DNA from: Gossypium raimondii
Taxonomy: Eukaryota > Streptophyta > Magnoliopsida > Malvales > Malvaceae
DNA: 64,000 nucleotides
NCBI RefSeq assembly: GCF_025698545.1
Contig: NC_068567.1
Span: forward strand, 1 to 64,000
Direction of reading: 5' to 3'
Position numbers and translations under genes: made by a program. How positions within the stretch are numbered: position 1 is the first letter of the stretch; each line of letters starts with the position of its first letter. The notes under the pieces were generated by a model. It ran no database searches and had not been told where the DNA came from. It was given only the letters and a program-made list of their open reading frames with translations. Shown here piece by piece: positions 12,431-23,929 of the stretch.

Positions 12431-13335
12431 TTAAGGTTTAGGTAGATAATAGATCAAACCTTTTCTATCCCAATAGCAGAGTGGATTTTTTTGTGATCAA
12501 ATAAAAATCAAACTGCAAAACTGAGTTGAAACAACTGACTAACGAACATTAGAATTCATCCAGTTTGATAGTTTGGAGCGAAAAAGGCAGTCAGAGGACC
12601 ATATGAGTGCACCAACACTCGGTACATGTGACACGCACGCATCTTATATGGGTATGTTTGACTCTTTTTTTTTGGTAAGTTTTTCTCTATATTAACCCAA
12701 CTCTTCATTTTGCCTAAATAACTATCGTGTCTGAATTCATCTCCAACACATGCTCAGACATGGGCATCAAGATATAGTCCTCCAAAAGTCCACCGAATAC
12801 ATGCGATCCTAGAAAAAACTGAAAATACTCAGGTCAGATGCCTATGTCCAATACTTACACCGAAGTCCGAGTAACATAACCTTTCATGTATTTGGAGGGT
12901 CATATGCTATACCCACGTCCGGGAATGTGTTGAACATGGATACTTTAAGAAAAATGAAAATTAAAGCAACACAGGATGGAAGTTTTTAATTTGCTTTATT
13001 CAGTTTGGTCAAATCCACAGGCTGCTAGACTAGTCAGCATATTCTGCAGAAAGCATTATCAGCATAACCCTATTGTCAAACGAATTCCCTGATAAGCAGA
13101 ACCATGTTTAACCTTGAATGTACATTTAACAGAATTTTAACAATTTATACAAAGGCACAATTCCTTAAACAATTTCACTAGAAATGAAGTATGTGGTCTT
13201 AGTTGAACTTTAGGCATTATATCCATAAAAGAAATATGCGTATCACGTTAAACTGGCATCTAAAATCCCCATTTATCTCAAGTTTGAGGGCATTAAAGAA
13301 TGAATTTAAGCCATGGGAGAGTGCATAACAACATA
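12430..13335. repeat. 0.9-1.0-kb direct segmental duplication, copy 1
   Basis: Matches 15595-16625 in the same orientation over nearly its whole length, with substitutions and small indels. Shared anchors are AATTCATCCAGTTTGAT, CATATGAGTGCACCAACACT, TTCATGTATTTGGAGGGTCA and CCATGGGAGAGTGCATA. It also contains the GTCCGAGTAACATAACC-type words seen in many plant repeats. Noncoding as far as I can see. Confidence 0.85.
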
Positions 13336-14125
13336 AAGCATTAACAAGGAATCTGCAGAATTCAAATTTAGTTTCACAAAAATTGCCATCACCTCATAAA
13401 TTCTCTTCAACTCCGTGTATGCCAAGCTGATCCTTATGAATGAAAATACTATTAATTTAATAGCATTGGGGCTTGAAGATATCCGCTTTTGAATTCCACT
13501 GCAAGGTAATCCAAAAATATTTTAAAAGCAGCATTTAGAATCAAATAGTTTCCCTTCACAATAAGTTTAACCAGAGATCTGTCATAGCAGTATAATTAGC
13601 ATTTAATTTGGATAATTTAAACATGAAGATCAATCCAACATACAGAATGAGAAAGAGAACATTTATCACAAAAGAAAGTTATTTTGATTCATCGGAGTAA
13701 GAAAAATCTTCAATCAACTAATCATGCATGGCTCAACCATCTAGAATTAATCTAAAATTAGAATGTGTAACTCTCGTATCTAAAAAATGAACATCAATAC
13801 TAGGGGTAAAAACCAGATACATGTGCCCATAAGTCACTTGGGTTCGGCTACAAGTAAAACTCAAATCAATTCAGTCATTGTCAAGTTGAACTCAAGCTTG
13901 ACAGCCTTACTCGGATTTGGCAAAGAGAAGGTAAAAAAAAACTCAAATAAATTCAAGTGAAAAGCATGTATCAAAAACTAAAAAACAGAAAAGCATGTAT
14001 CAAAAACTAAAAAACAGAGATGTTCCCATAAAAAAAACATAGTTAGGGGGATTGCATAAATCATAAAAAACAGAAACAGAGGAGAAACAGAAACAAAAAG
14101 AACAAACAGATCGAGATCAATAGAT
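13336..14125. other. Intergenic repeat-derived DNA, no gene seen
   Basis: AT-rich sequence. Near 13965-14010 the 22-base word AAAAGCATGTATCAAAAACTAA plus AAAC is repeated in tandem twice. I find no exon, RNA gene or clear element end. Confidence 0.35.
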
Positions 14126-14400
14126 TTGAAACACGGAACGAAACAGTGATGTCTAAACCTGAAAACCAAAAACCATAAAATAGAAATGAAAAGGCAAAAG
14201 ACAAAAACAAAAACAAAGACAAAGGCAAAGAAATGAAAACGCAAACCCAAGTAAAGATTCATACCTGAAATCAGTCTCCGATAAAGCAACCAAAAAGAAA
14301 CAGACAGACCCATATTGATAGATTTCAAACACAGAGCGAAACAGTGAATTATAAACCTGAAAACCAAAATCCCCATTTATGTTTTATTTTTTTCTTTACA
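14126..14400 (-). repeat. Two leader-repeat copies in tandem
   Basis: Exon-2-type words GGAACGAAACAGTGATGTCT at about 14135 and GAGCGAAACAGTGAATTATA at about 14334 are each followed by AAACCTGAAAACCAAAA, the complement of a TTTTCAGGTTT acceptor. An exon-1 donor word lies between them at about 14258. The 132-residue minus-strand ORF over this stretch is hydrophobic only because of T-rich leader sequence. I do not call it a gene. Confidence 0.6.
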
Positions 14401-14917
14401 TTTTATTAACTGCTTACGAAAACTCTCTTAAACTCACTTTCATACCAAAGCACATACATAGATCCTTTCCTTTGATCCAATTAAGGAACTTAGCAAGAAA
14501 AGATAGTACCAGCATAACATGTTTACTTTTCAATTGATCTCAAACACATTTTTCCCCAATATCATGTATTTAAAAAAGTAGATTTCTAGCTAGTTACTTG
14601 GAGTCAGGTGCGAGCCTTATATACGGATATGTATCCAATGTACGTGTGTTCAATTTTTTTAAGCTTTTCCATTCATTTGGAATGTTTTTGTAGGGACATA
14701 TCCCTGTATGCAAGTCTGTCTAAGAGTCAGACGAGTGTAATACAAGAAAAAATAAGAGCAGGGGCAACAGAGATTACCGATATATAACTATTATTTCTCT
14801 TTTTAAGAATTTATTCACATTGCTTAGGAGAAATCACATGTTCTATCAGGGGTAGCATGGAAGAAAGAGAATAGTTTCAGTTGAATATTATAATAGAAAG
14901 ACCTACAGCTGTCTTAC
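14401..14917. other. Intergenic, dispersed repeat motif
   Basis: AT-rich. At about 14600-14740 it carries a diverged copy of the word series CTTGGAGTCAGGTGCGAG..TATACGGATATG, which is also present in 15320-15490 and in the 12.4/15.6-kb duplication. No gene seen. Confidence 0.35.
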
Positions 14918-15139
14918 ATTATAATAAGGTTGTCGACCAGTAACGCAAGGTGATGTTTCTATTAAACCATATCCATTCTGCACTTCCAGACCAATTGTCT
15001 GCACATACGAGCCATCATAAAATAAGAGATAAATTGACTAGTAACCTTTTCATTTGAAAACTAAAAACATATTAGCATCCAACCTCATAAAACTTTTCAA
15101 TATGCGCTGGCAAACTTCCACCTCGGCTTTTGGCAGTCT
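14918..15139 (-). pseudogene. Acyl-activating enzyme (AAE15/16-like) two-exon fragment
   Basis: Two exons are visible on the minus strand. One, about 15084-15139, reads GGSLPAHIEKFYE. The other, 14918-14998, lies between a TGCAG acceptor and a GTAAGA donor and reads IGLEVQNGYGLIETSP. The second carries the AMP-binding signature usually written GYGLTE, with I in place of T. From memory the best family is the plastid long-chain acyl-ACP ligase/acyl-activating enzyme group (AAE15/16), which activates fatty acids with ATP. Only about 45 of roughly 700 residues remain, so it is a dead fragment. It has kept its intron, as the ValRS piece has. It sits just left of the second copy of the 12.4/15.6-kb duplication. 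Confidence 0.7.
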
Positions 15140-15594
15140 AGAGGACGATAGAAAATAATCAATAAAACCCAGAACAGAAATACTAGAAATGCTGAACAAA
15201 GAAAAATAAAAGGAACATTCCAACAAGGATCTTTGCACATAAAAGGAAAAATAATAATATGGGTTCCTCCTCTTTTTCTCCTTTGTAAGGTTTCTTATTT
15301 TTCAATTGCAATACACTACGTTATATGACACAGGTGTGAGTGTCAAATACGGGTATGTAAGCAACACTGATATGTTTAATTTTGCGTATGCTTTTCCATA
15401 TATTTGAAGGCTCAACTAATATCCCCAAGCAATGTCCAGTGATATGTCAAACACAAGTGTCACACCCAAGTACTTCAAGAAAAGAAAAATGAAAGAGTTG
15501 GCGAAACATAGACAATACATGCAGGTTTTATTGATTGATAAATAGAGTTCACTCTGAAGCTGGAAGAAAAATTTTCAATAACAAGTTTATGTAG
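15140..15594. other. Intergenic, dispersed repeat motif
   Basis: Contains the series ACACAGGTGTGAGTGTCAAA..CGGGTATG and later CAAGTGTCACACCC, a partial inverted arrangement related to 14600-14740. No coding exon beyond the AAE piece. Confidence 0.35.
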
Positions 15595-16625
15595 CTAATA
15601 TATCAAACCTTTTGTATCCCAATGGCAGAGCCGATCTTTTTGTAGACGAACTTTGTTGGTAAGACATGCAATGGCCACAATATTGTAGCAATAGTTTTAG
15701 ACCATAAGTAGTCGAACATGGATACAATATGTGAAGGTTCCTCCGAATTTCTTGTTAGGCATAGTCCCTATTGATCAAATAAAAATCAAAGGGCAAAACT
15801 GAGTTGAAACATCTGACTAACAAACATTAGAATTCATCCAGTTTGATGGTTTGCAGTGAAAAAACCAGTCAGAGGACCATATGAGTGCACCAACACTCAG
15901 TACATGTTACTTGGACTCAAGCGGGTGTGAGTAGAGGCACGCATCTTATATGGGTATGTTTGACTTTTTTTTTTTGGTAAGTTTTTCACTATATTTTAAC
16001 CCAACTCTTCATTTTGCCTAAATAACTACTGTGTCCAAATTCATCTCCAACACATGCTCGGACATGGGCATCGAGATATGTTCCTCCAAGAGTCCTCCAA
16101 ATACATGCAATCCTAGAAAAAACTGAAAATACTCAAGTCAGATGCCTATGTCCAACACTTACACCCACTCCGAGTAACATAACCTTTTCATGTATTTGGA
16201 GGGTCATATGCTATACCCACGGCCGGGAATGTGTTGAACACGGATACTTCAAGAAAAATGAAAATTAAAGAAACACATGATGATTGTTTTTAATTTACTT
16301 TATTCAGTTTGGTCGATTCCACAGACTGTTAGACTAGTCACCATATTATGCAGAAAGCGTTATCAGCATAACCCTATTGTCAAACGAATTCCCTGATAAG
16401 TAGAACCATGTTTAACCCGTACATTTAACAGAATTTTAACAATTTATACGCACAATTGCTTAAACAATTTCGCTAGAAATGAAGTTATGTGGTCTTAGTT
16501 GAACTTTAAGCATTATATCCATAAAAGAAATATGGGTATCAGGTTAAACTGGCATCTAATCCCCATTTATCTCAAGTTTTAGGGCATTAAAGAATGAATT
16601 TAAGCCATGGGAGAGTGCATATGAA
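15595..16625. repeat. 0.9-1.0-kb direct segmental duplication, copy 2
   Basis: Second copy of 12430-13335. It contains about 90-100 bp near 15645-15770 with no counterpart in copy 1. The two copies diverge at the GAGAGTGCATA word, and copy 2 then runs into the thioesterase exon. Confidence 0.85.
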
Positions 16626-16667
16626 CATTAAAATTGAAAAGAAAAGATATTGGGATAAGAACATTAC

Positions 16668-16767
16668 CGTGCAATACGATGAAGGGAATAGCGTGTCTAT
16701 TTGGGATAAGAATCAATGTAATAGAGAATATGAATAATAAAGTAGTTGACTGCAAAAGAGAGGCCAT
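16668..16767 (-). pseudogene. PPT1: Palmitoyl-protein thioesterase first-exon fragment
   Basis: The minus-strand frame starting at 16767 reads MASLLQSTTLLFIF, then SITLILIPNRHA, then IPFIVLHG, and stops at a GTAATG donor. This is the signal peptide plus first beta strand of a plant palmitoyl-protein thioesterase, a lumenal enzyme that removes fatty acyl groups from cysteine. The family normally continues after LHG with the residues leading to the catalytic site, and none of those later exons is seen downstream. Immediately upstream on the minus strand are leader exon-2 sequence and its TTTTCAG acceptor. A spliced leader would therefore place this ATG in a plausible transcript context. Confidence 0.75.
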
Positions 16768-17110
16768 TGCTGGTAAAATCTTGCAGAGCCAGAGTTTCTT
16801 TCTTTCCCAAAGCATCCAACAAGAACAACCACAAAGGCATCCATAGATTTGAAAAGACGAACCGAAACAATATTTCCTACGGCTGAAAACCCAAAATCTA
16901 TGGATGAAGCAAGTGATTTCCATATCAAAAAAAAAAAAACGATTGAGAAGGAAGAGACGAAAACGGATGAGAGGGGAAAATTTTGAAGAGAAAGAGATGG
17001 TGAAGAAATGGGAAAGTGAAGGAGAGAGGATTTAAATTTCCAACGATGGGGAAGGAAGGGTATTTGAAAAGACTGATGAAAACGGTAATAAAGTGATTTA
17101 GGTTTCAAAT
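16768..17110 (-). repeat. Leader-repeat copy joined to the PPT exon
   Basis: Exon-2-type sequence (plus-strand GATTTGAAAAGACGAACCGA at about 16847) follows an acceptor near 16884. Further upstream on the minus strand lies a CT-rich 5'-UTR-like stretch. The join to ATGGCCTCTC at 16767 is tight, about 90 bp from the acceptor. Confidence 0.6.
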
Positions 17111-17994
17111 TTCCATTTAATACACTCATTTTTAATATTCTCAGAATATATTTAATTTTAAAATAATACTATTTACTATATCAAATATATAAAGAGTTAA
17201 AAAGATAGTCAAAATCTAATAAATTAATGATGTTAAGTCTGGTCACTAACAAAGAGAAGCCTAAAATTTGAGACATTATTGGGCATTTCAAACTAATAAG
17301 AAGAGGAGTTTTGATTTGATTTATTTCTCCACTAATGCTTAATATGATTTAAATACTATTTTTATTTGTTCAATAAATATAATTTTTAATAATATTTAAA
17401 AATATTGAACGATAAAGACAAAAAGAATGTAGAAAAATTTACTTTTTAAAAAACTAAGATTATTTATTTAAAAATAATGTATTGTTTTAATTAAAAAGAA
17501 AAAATGTAAAAGTTAATAATAAAAGAAGAAAAATTTAAACAATGATAAAAAAAATGCATGTATAAGGAACAAAGAAACGAAAAGCGATTCTTAAGATTTT
17601 TAAAAGTGAATTACTTAATTGCAATGCTGATGTTGAGTTGGAAAGGCATAGTTTATAAAAGACAATTTTATCCATGGTATAAAATTAATTTCTTAATATT
17701 ATAAAACTATATTATTTAATATATTATTCATATTAAATGTTGTATTATTGTAATTTACATACATTTAAATAAAATATTTGTTAATATAAAATATGCATTA
17801 ATTAAAACAAATATATACATTAATTATACAAAATGTATAAAATATACATTAGTTATAACAAATATATATTATTATTTGGGGAGCAATGTTAATGTACAAT
17901 TGGGTTTCATTTACTGTCATCTTTGTCATTTGTATCTCTTCAAACATATTGGCCTTCTTAGTAGTGAGCAACGAGCGAACTTATTGATCAAGTT
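17111..17994. other. AT-rich intergenic DNA
   Basis: Very AT-rich, with many short ORF shadows. No exon, RNA gene or bounded element can be supported. Confidence 0.4.
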
Positions 17995-18480
17995 AAGTCG
18001 ATCTTGGATATCCTTAAACAGGGATAAGCTCGAACCGGGATATCCTAAGAACGGGATATCCCCAGCCGGGATAAGCATGACAAGTACCCCGGTCCAAACG
18101 TTAAAATAAACCCGAACCGGTCACTAAAACAGCCGAACCGAATAAAGTAAAACCTGGAACAGGACTATTCCTGAACCGGCCTGTTCCGAACTGAACTATA
18201 GCTCAACCGGCCTATACCCGAATAGGCGTTTTCCCTAACCGGTTTATAAGAATAGGAGCCTAAAATAAGCTGAACCAGAGCATAAAATCTCTCAACCGGA
18301 AGGGAAAAATCCCAAACCAGATGAAAAAAGGTCTCAAACCCTTCACAAAAAACCCACACAACAGAATCCAATCCAGCCCAGCAGAACTGAAACTAAAACA
18401 ACCAGACGAGACTGTCCCCACACAACACTAAAAAAGAAACCCTTCACCGAGGCCTAAAAAACAAACCCACTATAATTCAG
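17995..18480. repeat. GATATCC-rich module, copy D, with CCGG-rich tail
   Basis: CTTGGATATCC, CCGGGATATCCTAAGAACGG and AGTACCCCGGTCCAAACG match the core of the other copies. The tail at 18110-18310 is unusually dense in AACCGG words (about ten), more than in copies A-C. No gene. Confidence 0.7.
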
Positions 18481-19095
18481 TAATTGACTGACTTCTTTTA
18501 CTGCTGGTTACATTCGGTGCATGGGTTTAAAGTTTCCATCACTGTCATCTTTTACTCTAATGTAGCCTGCCAAATATAAAAAAAAATTAAAGAAATTCAA
18601 ATATATATGTAATTCATAAAAATTTTAAAAAAAAGTAAAAAAATACATGTGAATGCCGAAAGAATCGCGAGCACCAACACCAAAACCATAGCCACCAAAA
18701 GTACCCTCAATCGGGGATTTCAAAAAACACACAAAATAGAAACGAAAGAGAAAACTTAGAATTTATCTACCTCACGAAAGTAGAAGACAAACAAACAGAA
18801 CCCCAACAGTATTTTGCGAAGGAAAAATAACAAATATAAAGCAAGATAGATATAATATGAGCAAAGCGGAACAGACAATTCAAAAACAAAACATATAGTA
18901 CCAAGATAAATAAACTACAAAAAACCGCACAGATCCATAATTTCAACGGAACGAAACAGTTATTCTTTGAATCTGAAAACCGAAAACGCTGACAAATATC
19001 CAATGAGAATGTTAGTAAAAAGAAGCATATATCAGAAACTAAAAAGAGATGAAATAAAAAGACAGTCTAAGTACATATTCATACCTGAAATTATA
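18481..19095 (-). repeat. Leader-repeat copy, ATGGATCT subfamily
   Basis: Exon-2 sequence at about 18785-18980 matches the 11.83-12.12 and 24.56-24.69 kb copies, including the GTTCCGTTGAAATTATGGAT word. An exon-1 donor word is at about 19076. A piece of exon 1 with GGGGATTTCAAAAAACACAC lies at about 18710. Confidence 0.6.
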
Positions 19096-20740
19096 AATAT
19101 ACATTTTATTGTTTACTAATATTATTTCCATTATTTAGTTATTAAATCTACAAAAAAGAAAAAGAGAATGTTTACAGAATTATAAATTATAAATATACAT
19201 TCGTCTGCGGTTGAAAGGGAGAAATCTTTATTTTAGAAACACTGATTGGCCAAAGAATTTTTTTGGTGCGGGAAGTAATATTGTTCAAAATAGAGAGAAA
19301 AAAGGGTGGAGAGAAAGTTTATCAGAGAAGAAAATAGTTTGATCTTCAAAAAGATTCTCAGTAACTCACCGCCACCAAACCAATACTCTCACTTAACACC
19401 GTCGCTGACTACCATTTTCACTCTGGTGCTCAAATACCCACATCACCCTCAACTCCCCATTACCCATCAAACACTCAATGTCTTGCTCATGCTTTTTGTA
19501 GCTTTTTTGTAACGCTATTCTTGTAAGTACAAATTAGAATTAAGATGGAACTCCCTCCATAACATAAACTGACTACTTTATTGCAAATTATAAAAGAGCA
19601 AAATTATACAAACATATATATGGGCAAAAGAATTTTAAATGAGTTGGATACTTTAGTTCAACATCAAAAAGTTCACAAAATAAAACAAGACTAGGACAAA
19701 ATTTATGGGCAAAAGTGGAGATTCTAAACAGACCTGTTAATATTGTACACGACACAAGAAAAATAGCTAAAATACAATATTACACAAGCACAAAAGCATA
19801 TCAAAATCAATATAACACCAATTATTTTAAAATGTCAAAACTTATAATAAATACATGACACCTTAAACATGATTATGACATTTAAAACAAATGAACAAGC
19901 CTTGGATACACAAATTGCAAATTCTAACACTAAATTATTTCATCGGACATCTTTGAGCCTTATGTTGTTTTCATTACACACACCTTACAAGTGTTTTAGT
20001 GATTGCAATAAGTTGATGGATTGAAATAACTTGCTGATGAGCTTTTAAATTCTAGATCGATGACATACTTTCTGTTCATTGGGAAGGTCATCTATTTTGA
20101 CTTAAGGAAGGAGGGGTACATGCAATTTAACTCTAAAGACAATTTCTTCCAACAAGGATGAATAATGGATATTGCTTTAAGGTTTTATTAGGGTTTTCCA
20201 TTGTACGGATATATTTAGAAGCTCAATTTATCTCATGGATTTATGGCCTATACCTATCAATACTAGCATATCAAGTTTTAAGGTTTTCCTCAGCATTGAT
20301 GTTCTTTTAGTTCCCCACCTTCTTATAACCACTAATACTCTCTTAGTCTCTACCACCAGAATTTCTTGATACAATTTCCATTTAATTTCACTCCCATTGT
20401 CCTTCTCTTTCTTTTCCTTATACAGCATCAAGAGTGAGCAAAACACAAAAGGCAAATCAAATTAACAAAACTTGAGCAGCATTCTTTTAACAATACTCCA
20501 TACTTTTTTTCCAAATTAATACCCAGCCACAATTGTAGTTTCCTCTATGATAGAGGGCAGAAATGTTTACTGCTTAGTTAGTCGTGAGGACAAAATAACT
20601 TGTACCTTAGACAAACCAGTTAGGCCATCCTTTGATTTTGGAATAATTAAATGTGCGTAGGAGCCTGGGGAGCTATGTCCTAAAAGCTAAAACCTAAAAA
20701 CAAGAAAAAGGCAAACAAACATAATGTTAGCGCAAATTAA
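19096..20740. other. Intergenic, no recognised gene
   Basis: Includes a plus-strand open stretch at 19306-19512 ending in a GTAAGT-type donor context, and a minus-strand open stretch at 20228-20455 with a lysine- and arginine-rich translation. Neither matches a family I know, and neither has supporting exons. They could be further captured fragments. Confidence 0.3.
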
Positions 20741-20744
20741 TGTC

Positions 20745-21640
20745 AAATTAAAGCAAGAAAAATAAACAAAATTTAAACAAAGAAGAAAGAGAGGTAATGC
20801 TTTCTTCAATATCAGAGGACGATCATAAATTAAATAGCTGAGGATTTTGATTCATCACAGCCAGAAAAACTTGAGTTACTAAACAAAACTTAAGGAACGA
20901 AGAAACTGAAAAACAAAAGTAAAAGAACCAAGATGTTATCGAGGAATCTCGGGAAACAAACAAATCGGGAAAATCGAGAATGATAGGAGGAAGATAGAAA
21001 GAGGAACCTTGATGATTCTTCAAGGGATATTACTGTTGTCAATTGGCAAGCTTCGAATGATGAATCAAAAAGGGAAATCAACAAAATTATAATCAGGGTT
21101 TTGAGAATTGGGAGATAGAGAGAGAAAATCCGAGAATCTTTCTCTTAACTTGCTTTAGATATATATTAGTTTTTGGTCAAATTCTACATGAGGTCCTTAT
21201 GCTATAAGTTTCTTTTTAGTAATTATGACAGCCCTCTAACTTGACAAAAACATTTAAATTTACATATATTATTAAATCATTTTTAAATAAATAAAAAATT
21301 AACCTCTTTTTTTTTGTTTTTTTTACCTTGTTAGTGCATTTACATAAATTTTAAAATTAAAAAAACTATAAAATTATTTTTAAAATTAAAATTATTAAAA
21401 TTATAAAATGTTGATATATTATTAACGTGGCAATCTATGTGTATAACACATTATCAAAGTTAACAAATCTTAATTTTTCATTGATTTTGAGGTGATTTGA
21501 CAAAAATGTGAGTTGAAAAGCTAAAATATGTAAATAAATAAATAAATGGATGGCTAAAATAACTTTTTGTAAACTTAAATGGCAAAAAAGTTATTATGCC
21601 TTCTTATTATGAATTTTCTGATAACACAATGATAAAGTTA
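20745..21640. repeat. 0.9-kb duplicate, copy 1 (partner at 41.6 kb)
   Basis: Matches 41620-42530 in the same orientation. Anchors are GAGGTAATGCTTTCTTCAAT, TGAGGATTTTGATTCATCAC, CAATTGGCAAGCTTC and ACATGAGGTCCTTAT. On the minus strand the right part of the matching block looks like a 5'-UTR exon, with AAAACCCTGATTA and then a GTTCC donor context. The 64-residue ORF starting MLISLFDSSFEACQLTT is present in both copies but drifts after the shared leader, so I do not call a protein. Confidence 0.85.
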
Positions 21641-21986
21641 TTAATAATAAATTTAACTTTTAATGTTTACATTTTCTATTGTTGCTCATTCTTAATGTTT
21701 ATACTACTTTGAGAGCTTGATTTTTTAAGACACAACATAATTTGTTTGGCTTGGGAAACATATTAATGAAATGATCGCATTTTATACTGTAGAAATCATC
21801 TCACATTCCACTAGAATAAACAATAATAAAAGATTTTTGAAAGCCTTAAATTTAATTAAACTAAAATTTCATGTATACTTTTACCTATTTATCCCAATTA
21901 TTTGATACGTGAAAAATCGCAAATGAGACTATCGTCTATGACAGGAAGAAGCTTTCCATGGTCTCTCTTTTCACCGTAGGTTCTAC
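21641..21986. other. AT-rich intergenic DNA
   Basis: I see no gene or element boundary. Confidence 0.35.
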
Positions 21987-22860
21987 TCCAAACTAGTGTC
22001 ATGTTATTTGGAAAAATAACTATAATGACAAAAATATAAATGAAAAGCCGAAACCTAAGCGTGAGTCAGGCCCAAAAACACCAAACCCCAAAATTACTCT
22101 GCTAAGCAAAAACAAGAGAAGAAGAATATATTACAAAAATTATTCTGCTAGGCAAAAACAAGAAAAAAATTTCTATACTTACAGGATTGACGGCGATTTT
22201 CCACACTTTGGAGCCGAAGCGACGACGCATTTGACGATCACCAAACCCGAAACTTGCTCTGATTGAACCGTTCGTTCTTGGTTTGCATTGCAATATGCAT
22301 CTACAGGAGGAGAAAAATTAGGTATCTATCTCACGAAAGAACACAAGAAACAAACAAAAAGAAAAAACAGAATGAGATCCTTAGATTTGAAACACGGAAA
22401 GAAACAGAATGGAACTAGTGTCATGTTATTTGGAAAAGGAACTATAATGACAAAAATATAAATGATAAGACGAAATCTAAGCGTGACTCAGGCCCAGAAA
22501 AACCTTACCCCAAAATTATTCTGCTAAGCAAAAACAAGAAAAGGTTTTCTACACTTACACGATTGATAGTGATTTTCTACACTTTGGGAGACGATGCGAC
22601 GGCGCGTTTAACGCTCACCAAACCCGAAACTCGCTCTTATTGAACAGTTCGTTCTTGGTTTGCATCGAAGTATGCATATACAGGAAGAGATCAATAAAAC
22701 AACCAAAAAGAAACAGACAGACCGACATCGATTGATTTCAAACACAGAGCGAAAACAGGGGATTTCAATATCACCCGAAAAAAAAAAAAGAAACGGCAGA
22801 CAAAATCTTTGGGTTTCTCGCTCTCACGAAAAAGAATGAGAGGAAATATTGAAATGGGAC
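21987..22860 (-). repeat. Tandem chimeric unit (ValRS intron piece, exon-like piece, leader)
   Basis: Two units offset by about 422 bp. Each starts with the ValRS-intron word GGAACTAGTGTCATGTTATT or a close match, then CTCTGCTAAGCAAAAACAAG or similar, then an exon-like minus-strand stretch, then leader sequence. The exon-like stretch in unit 1 (about 22187-22293) translates as MQCKPRTNGSIRASFGFGDR and onwards to a GTAAGT donor. Unit 2 (about 22560-22680) has the same sequence with several differences that break that frame. Unit 1 ends in a leader exon-2 word at about 22390 and unit 2 in another at about 22740, followed by exon-1-like sequence with CTCACGAAAAAG. Confidence 0.65.
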
Positions 22861-23929
22861 CGAGAGAGAGATAATGGGAAGGATGCGGGATATGAAAAGT
22901 CTGAAGAAAACGGGTAGCTTTCTCCTACCCGTCACTGCCCAAAAAGAATAGATTTCTAATTCCCCATGTGGCAACGGTAACATTTAAGGTAATTAATACC
23001 TTATTTAAATTACTAATTTTTTGGGGGAAAATTAAAGACAAAGAACGTAAAGAGACATAGGGAAAAGGAGGGGGGAATAGGAGATAATAAATGAGAAATA
23101 AATATATACCATCTAAATGTATTCTGCTAAACGAAAAGTTTTTACCATTAGGTTTAATTTATTATCCCTTTTCTTTTTAAAACAGCTTTTTTCATTTTTT
23201 ATTTACTTTATCCTCACCACATTCGCTATACTAACACTAATACAATATGTTGTTATAGACTCACATATTGACTAATAAGTAATTTGTTACTATAAACCTA
23301 CTTACACTTACTGAATTAGACTGACAATAAAAATAAAAGTAAATATTTGTATATGACAAATTATTTCTAGTGTATTCATATTTAATTACACTTTCACTGC
23401 AATTTAATTTCGTCATCGTTGGAAAAAAAATAAGAGAATAAATGGGAAATGAAACATTAGAAATAAACTGTTTACTGGTCATTTATTGTTTAGTAGTCAA
23501 TTTTATTAGAAAATCGTTAAGTTATTTAATGTATATTTAATGTACAGCAAAAGATTTTGCTTTCTATAAGTTCTCTCCTTCACAGCAACCAAACAAAATA
23601 TTAAAACTTTTTTCTCAGAAAGAAACACTGAAAATGCTGAATCTATGGACTTTTATCTCCTCTGCTTTCTCCATCTCTCATCCTTCATTGTAAGCTAATC
23701 TATTGTCTTCTTCTTCTTCTTATTCTTTATAAAAATATTATGATACATATTAAATTGGATCAAACCTAATTTATCATTTAGAATGGTTAAAATATATAAT
23801 TAATTATTAAAATATATCTAATAATAAATTTAATCTTTAATATTTACATTTTCTTAAATTGGTTCTAATTTATTTTCTAAGGAGAGAAAAAACAGGAAAG
23901 AAAGTTTGAAAACGGGAAATGAGAAGACA
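22861..23929. other. Intergenic repeat-derived DNA
   Basis: At 22905-23010 it has CAGTCACTGCC-type and GCAACGGTAACATTTAAGG words that also occur near 3855-3930 and 11450, so these belong to the same subtelomeric family. The rest is AT-rich and holds no gene I can support. Confidence 0.4.

Noticed and set aside
13978-14376. 132-residue minus-strand ORF with a hydrophobic translation
   Set aside because: It spans two leader-repeat copies and their T-rich introns; the translation follows the DNA repeat, and other copies do not keep the frame.
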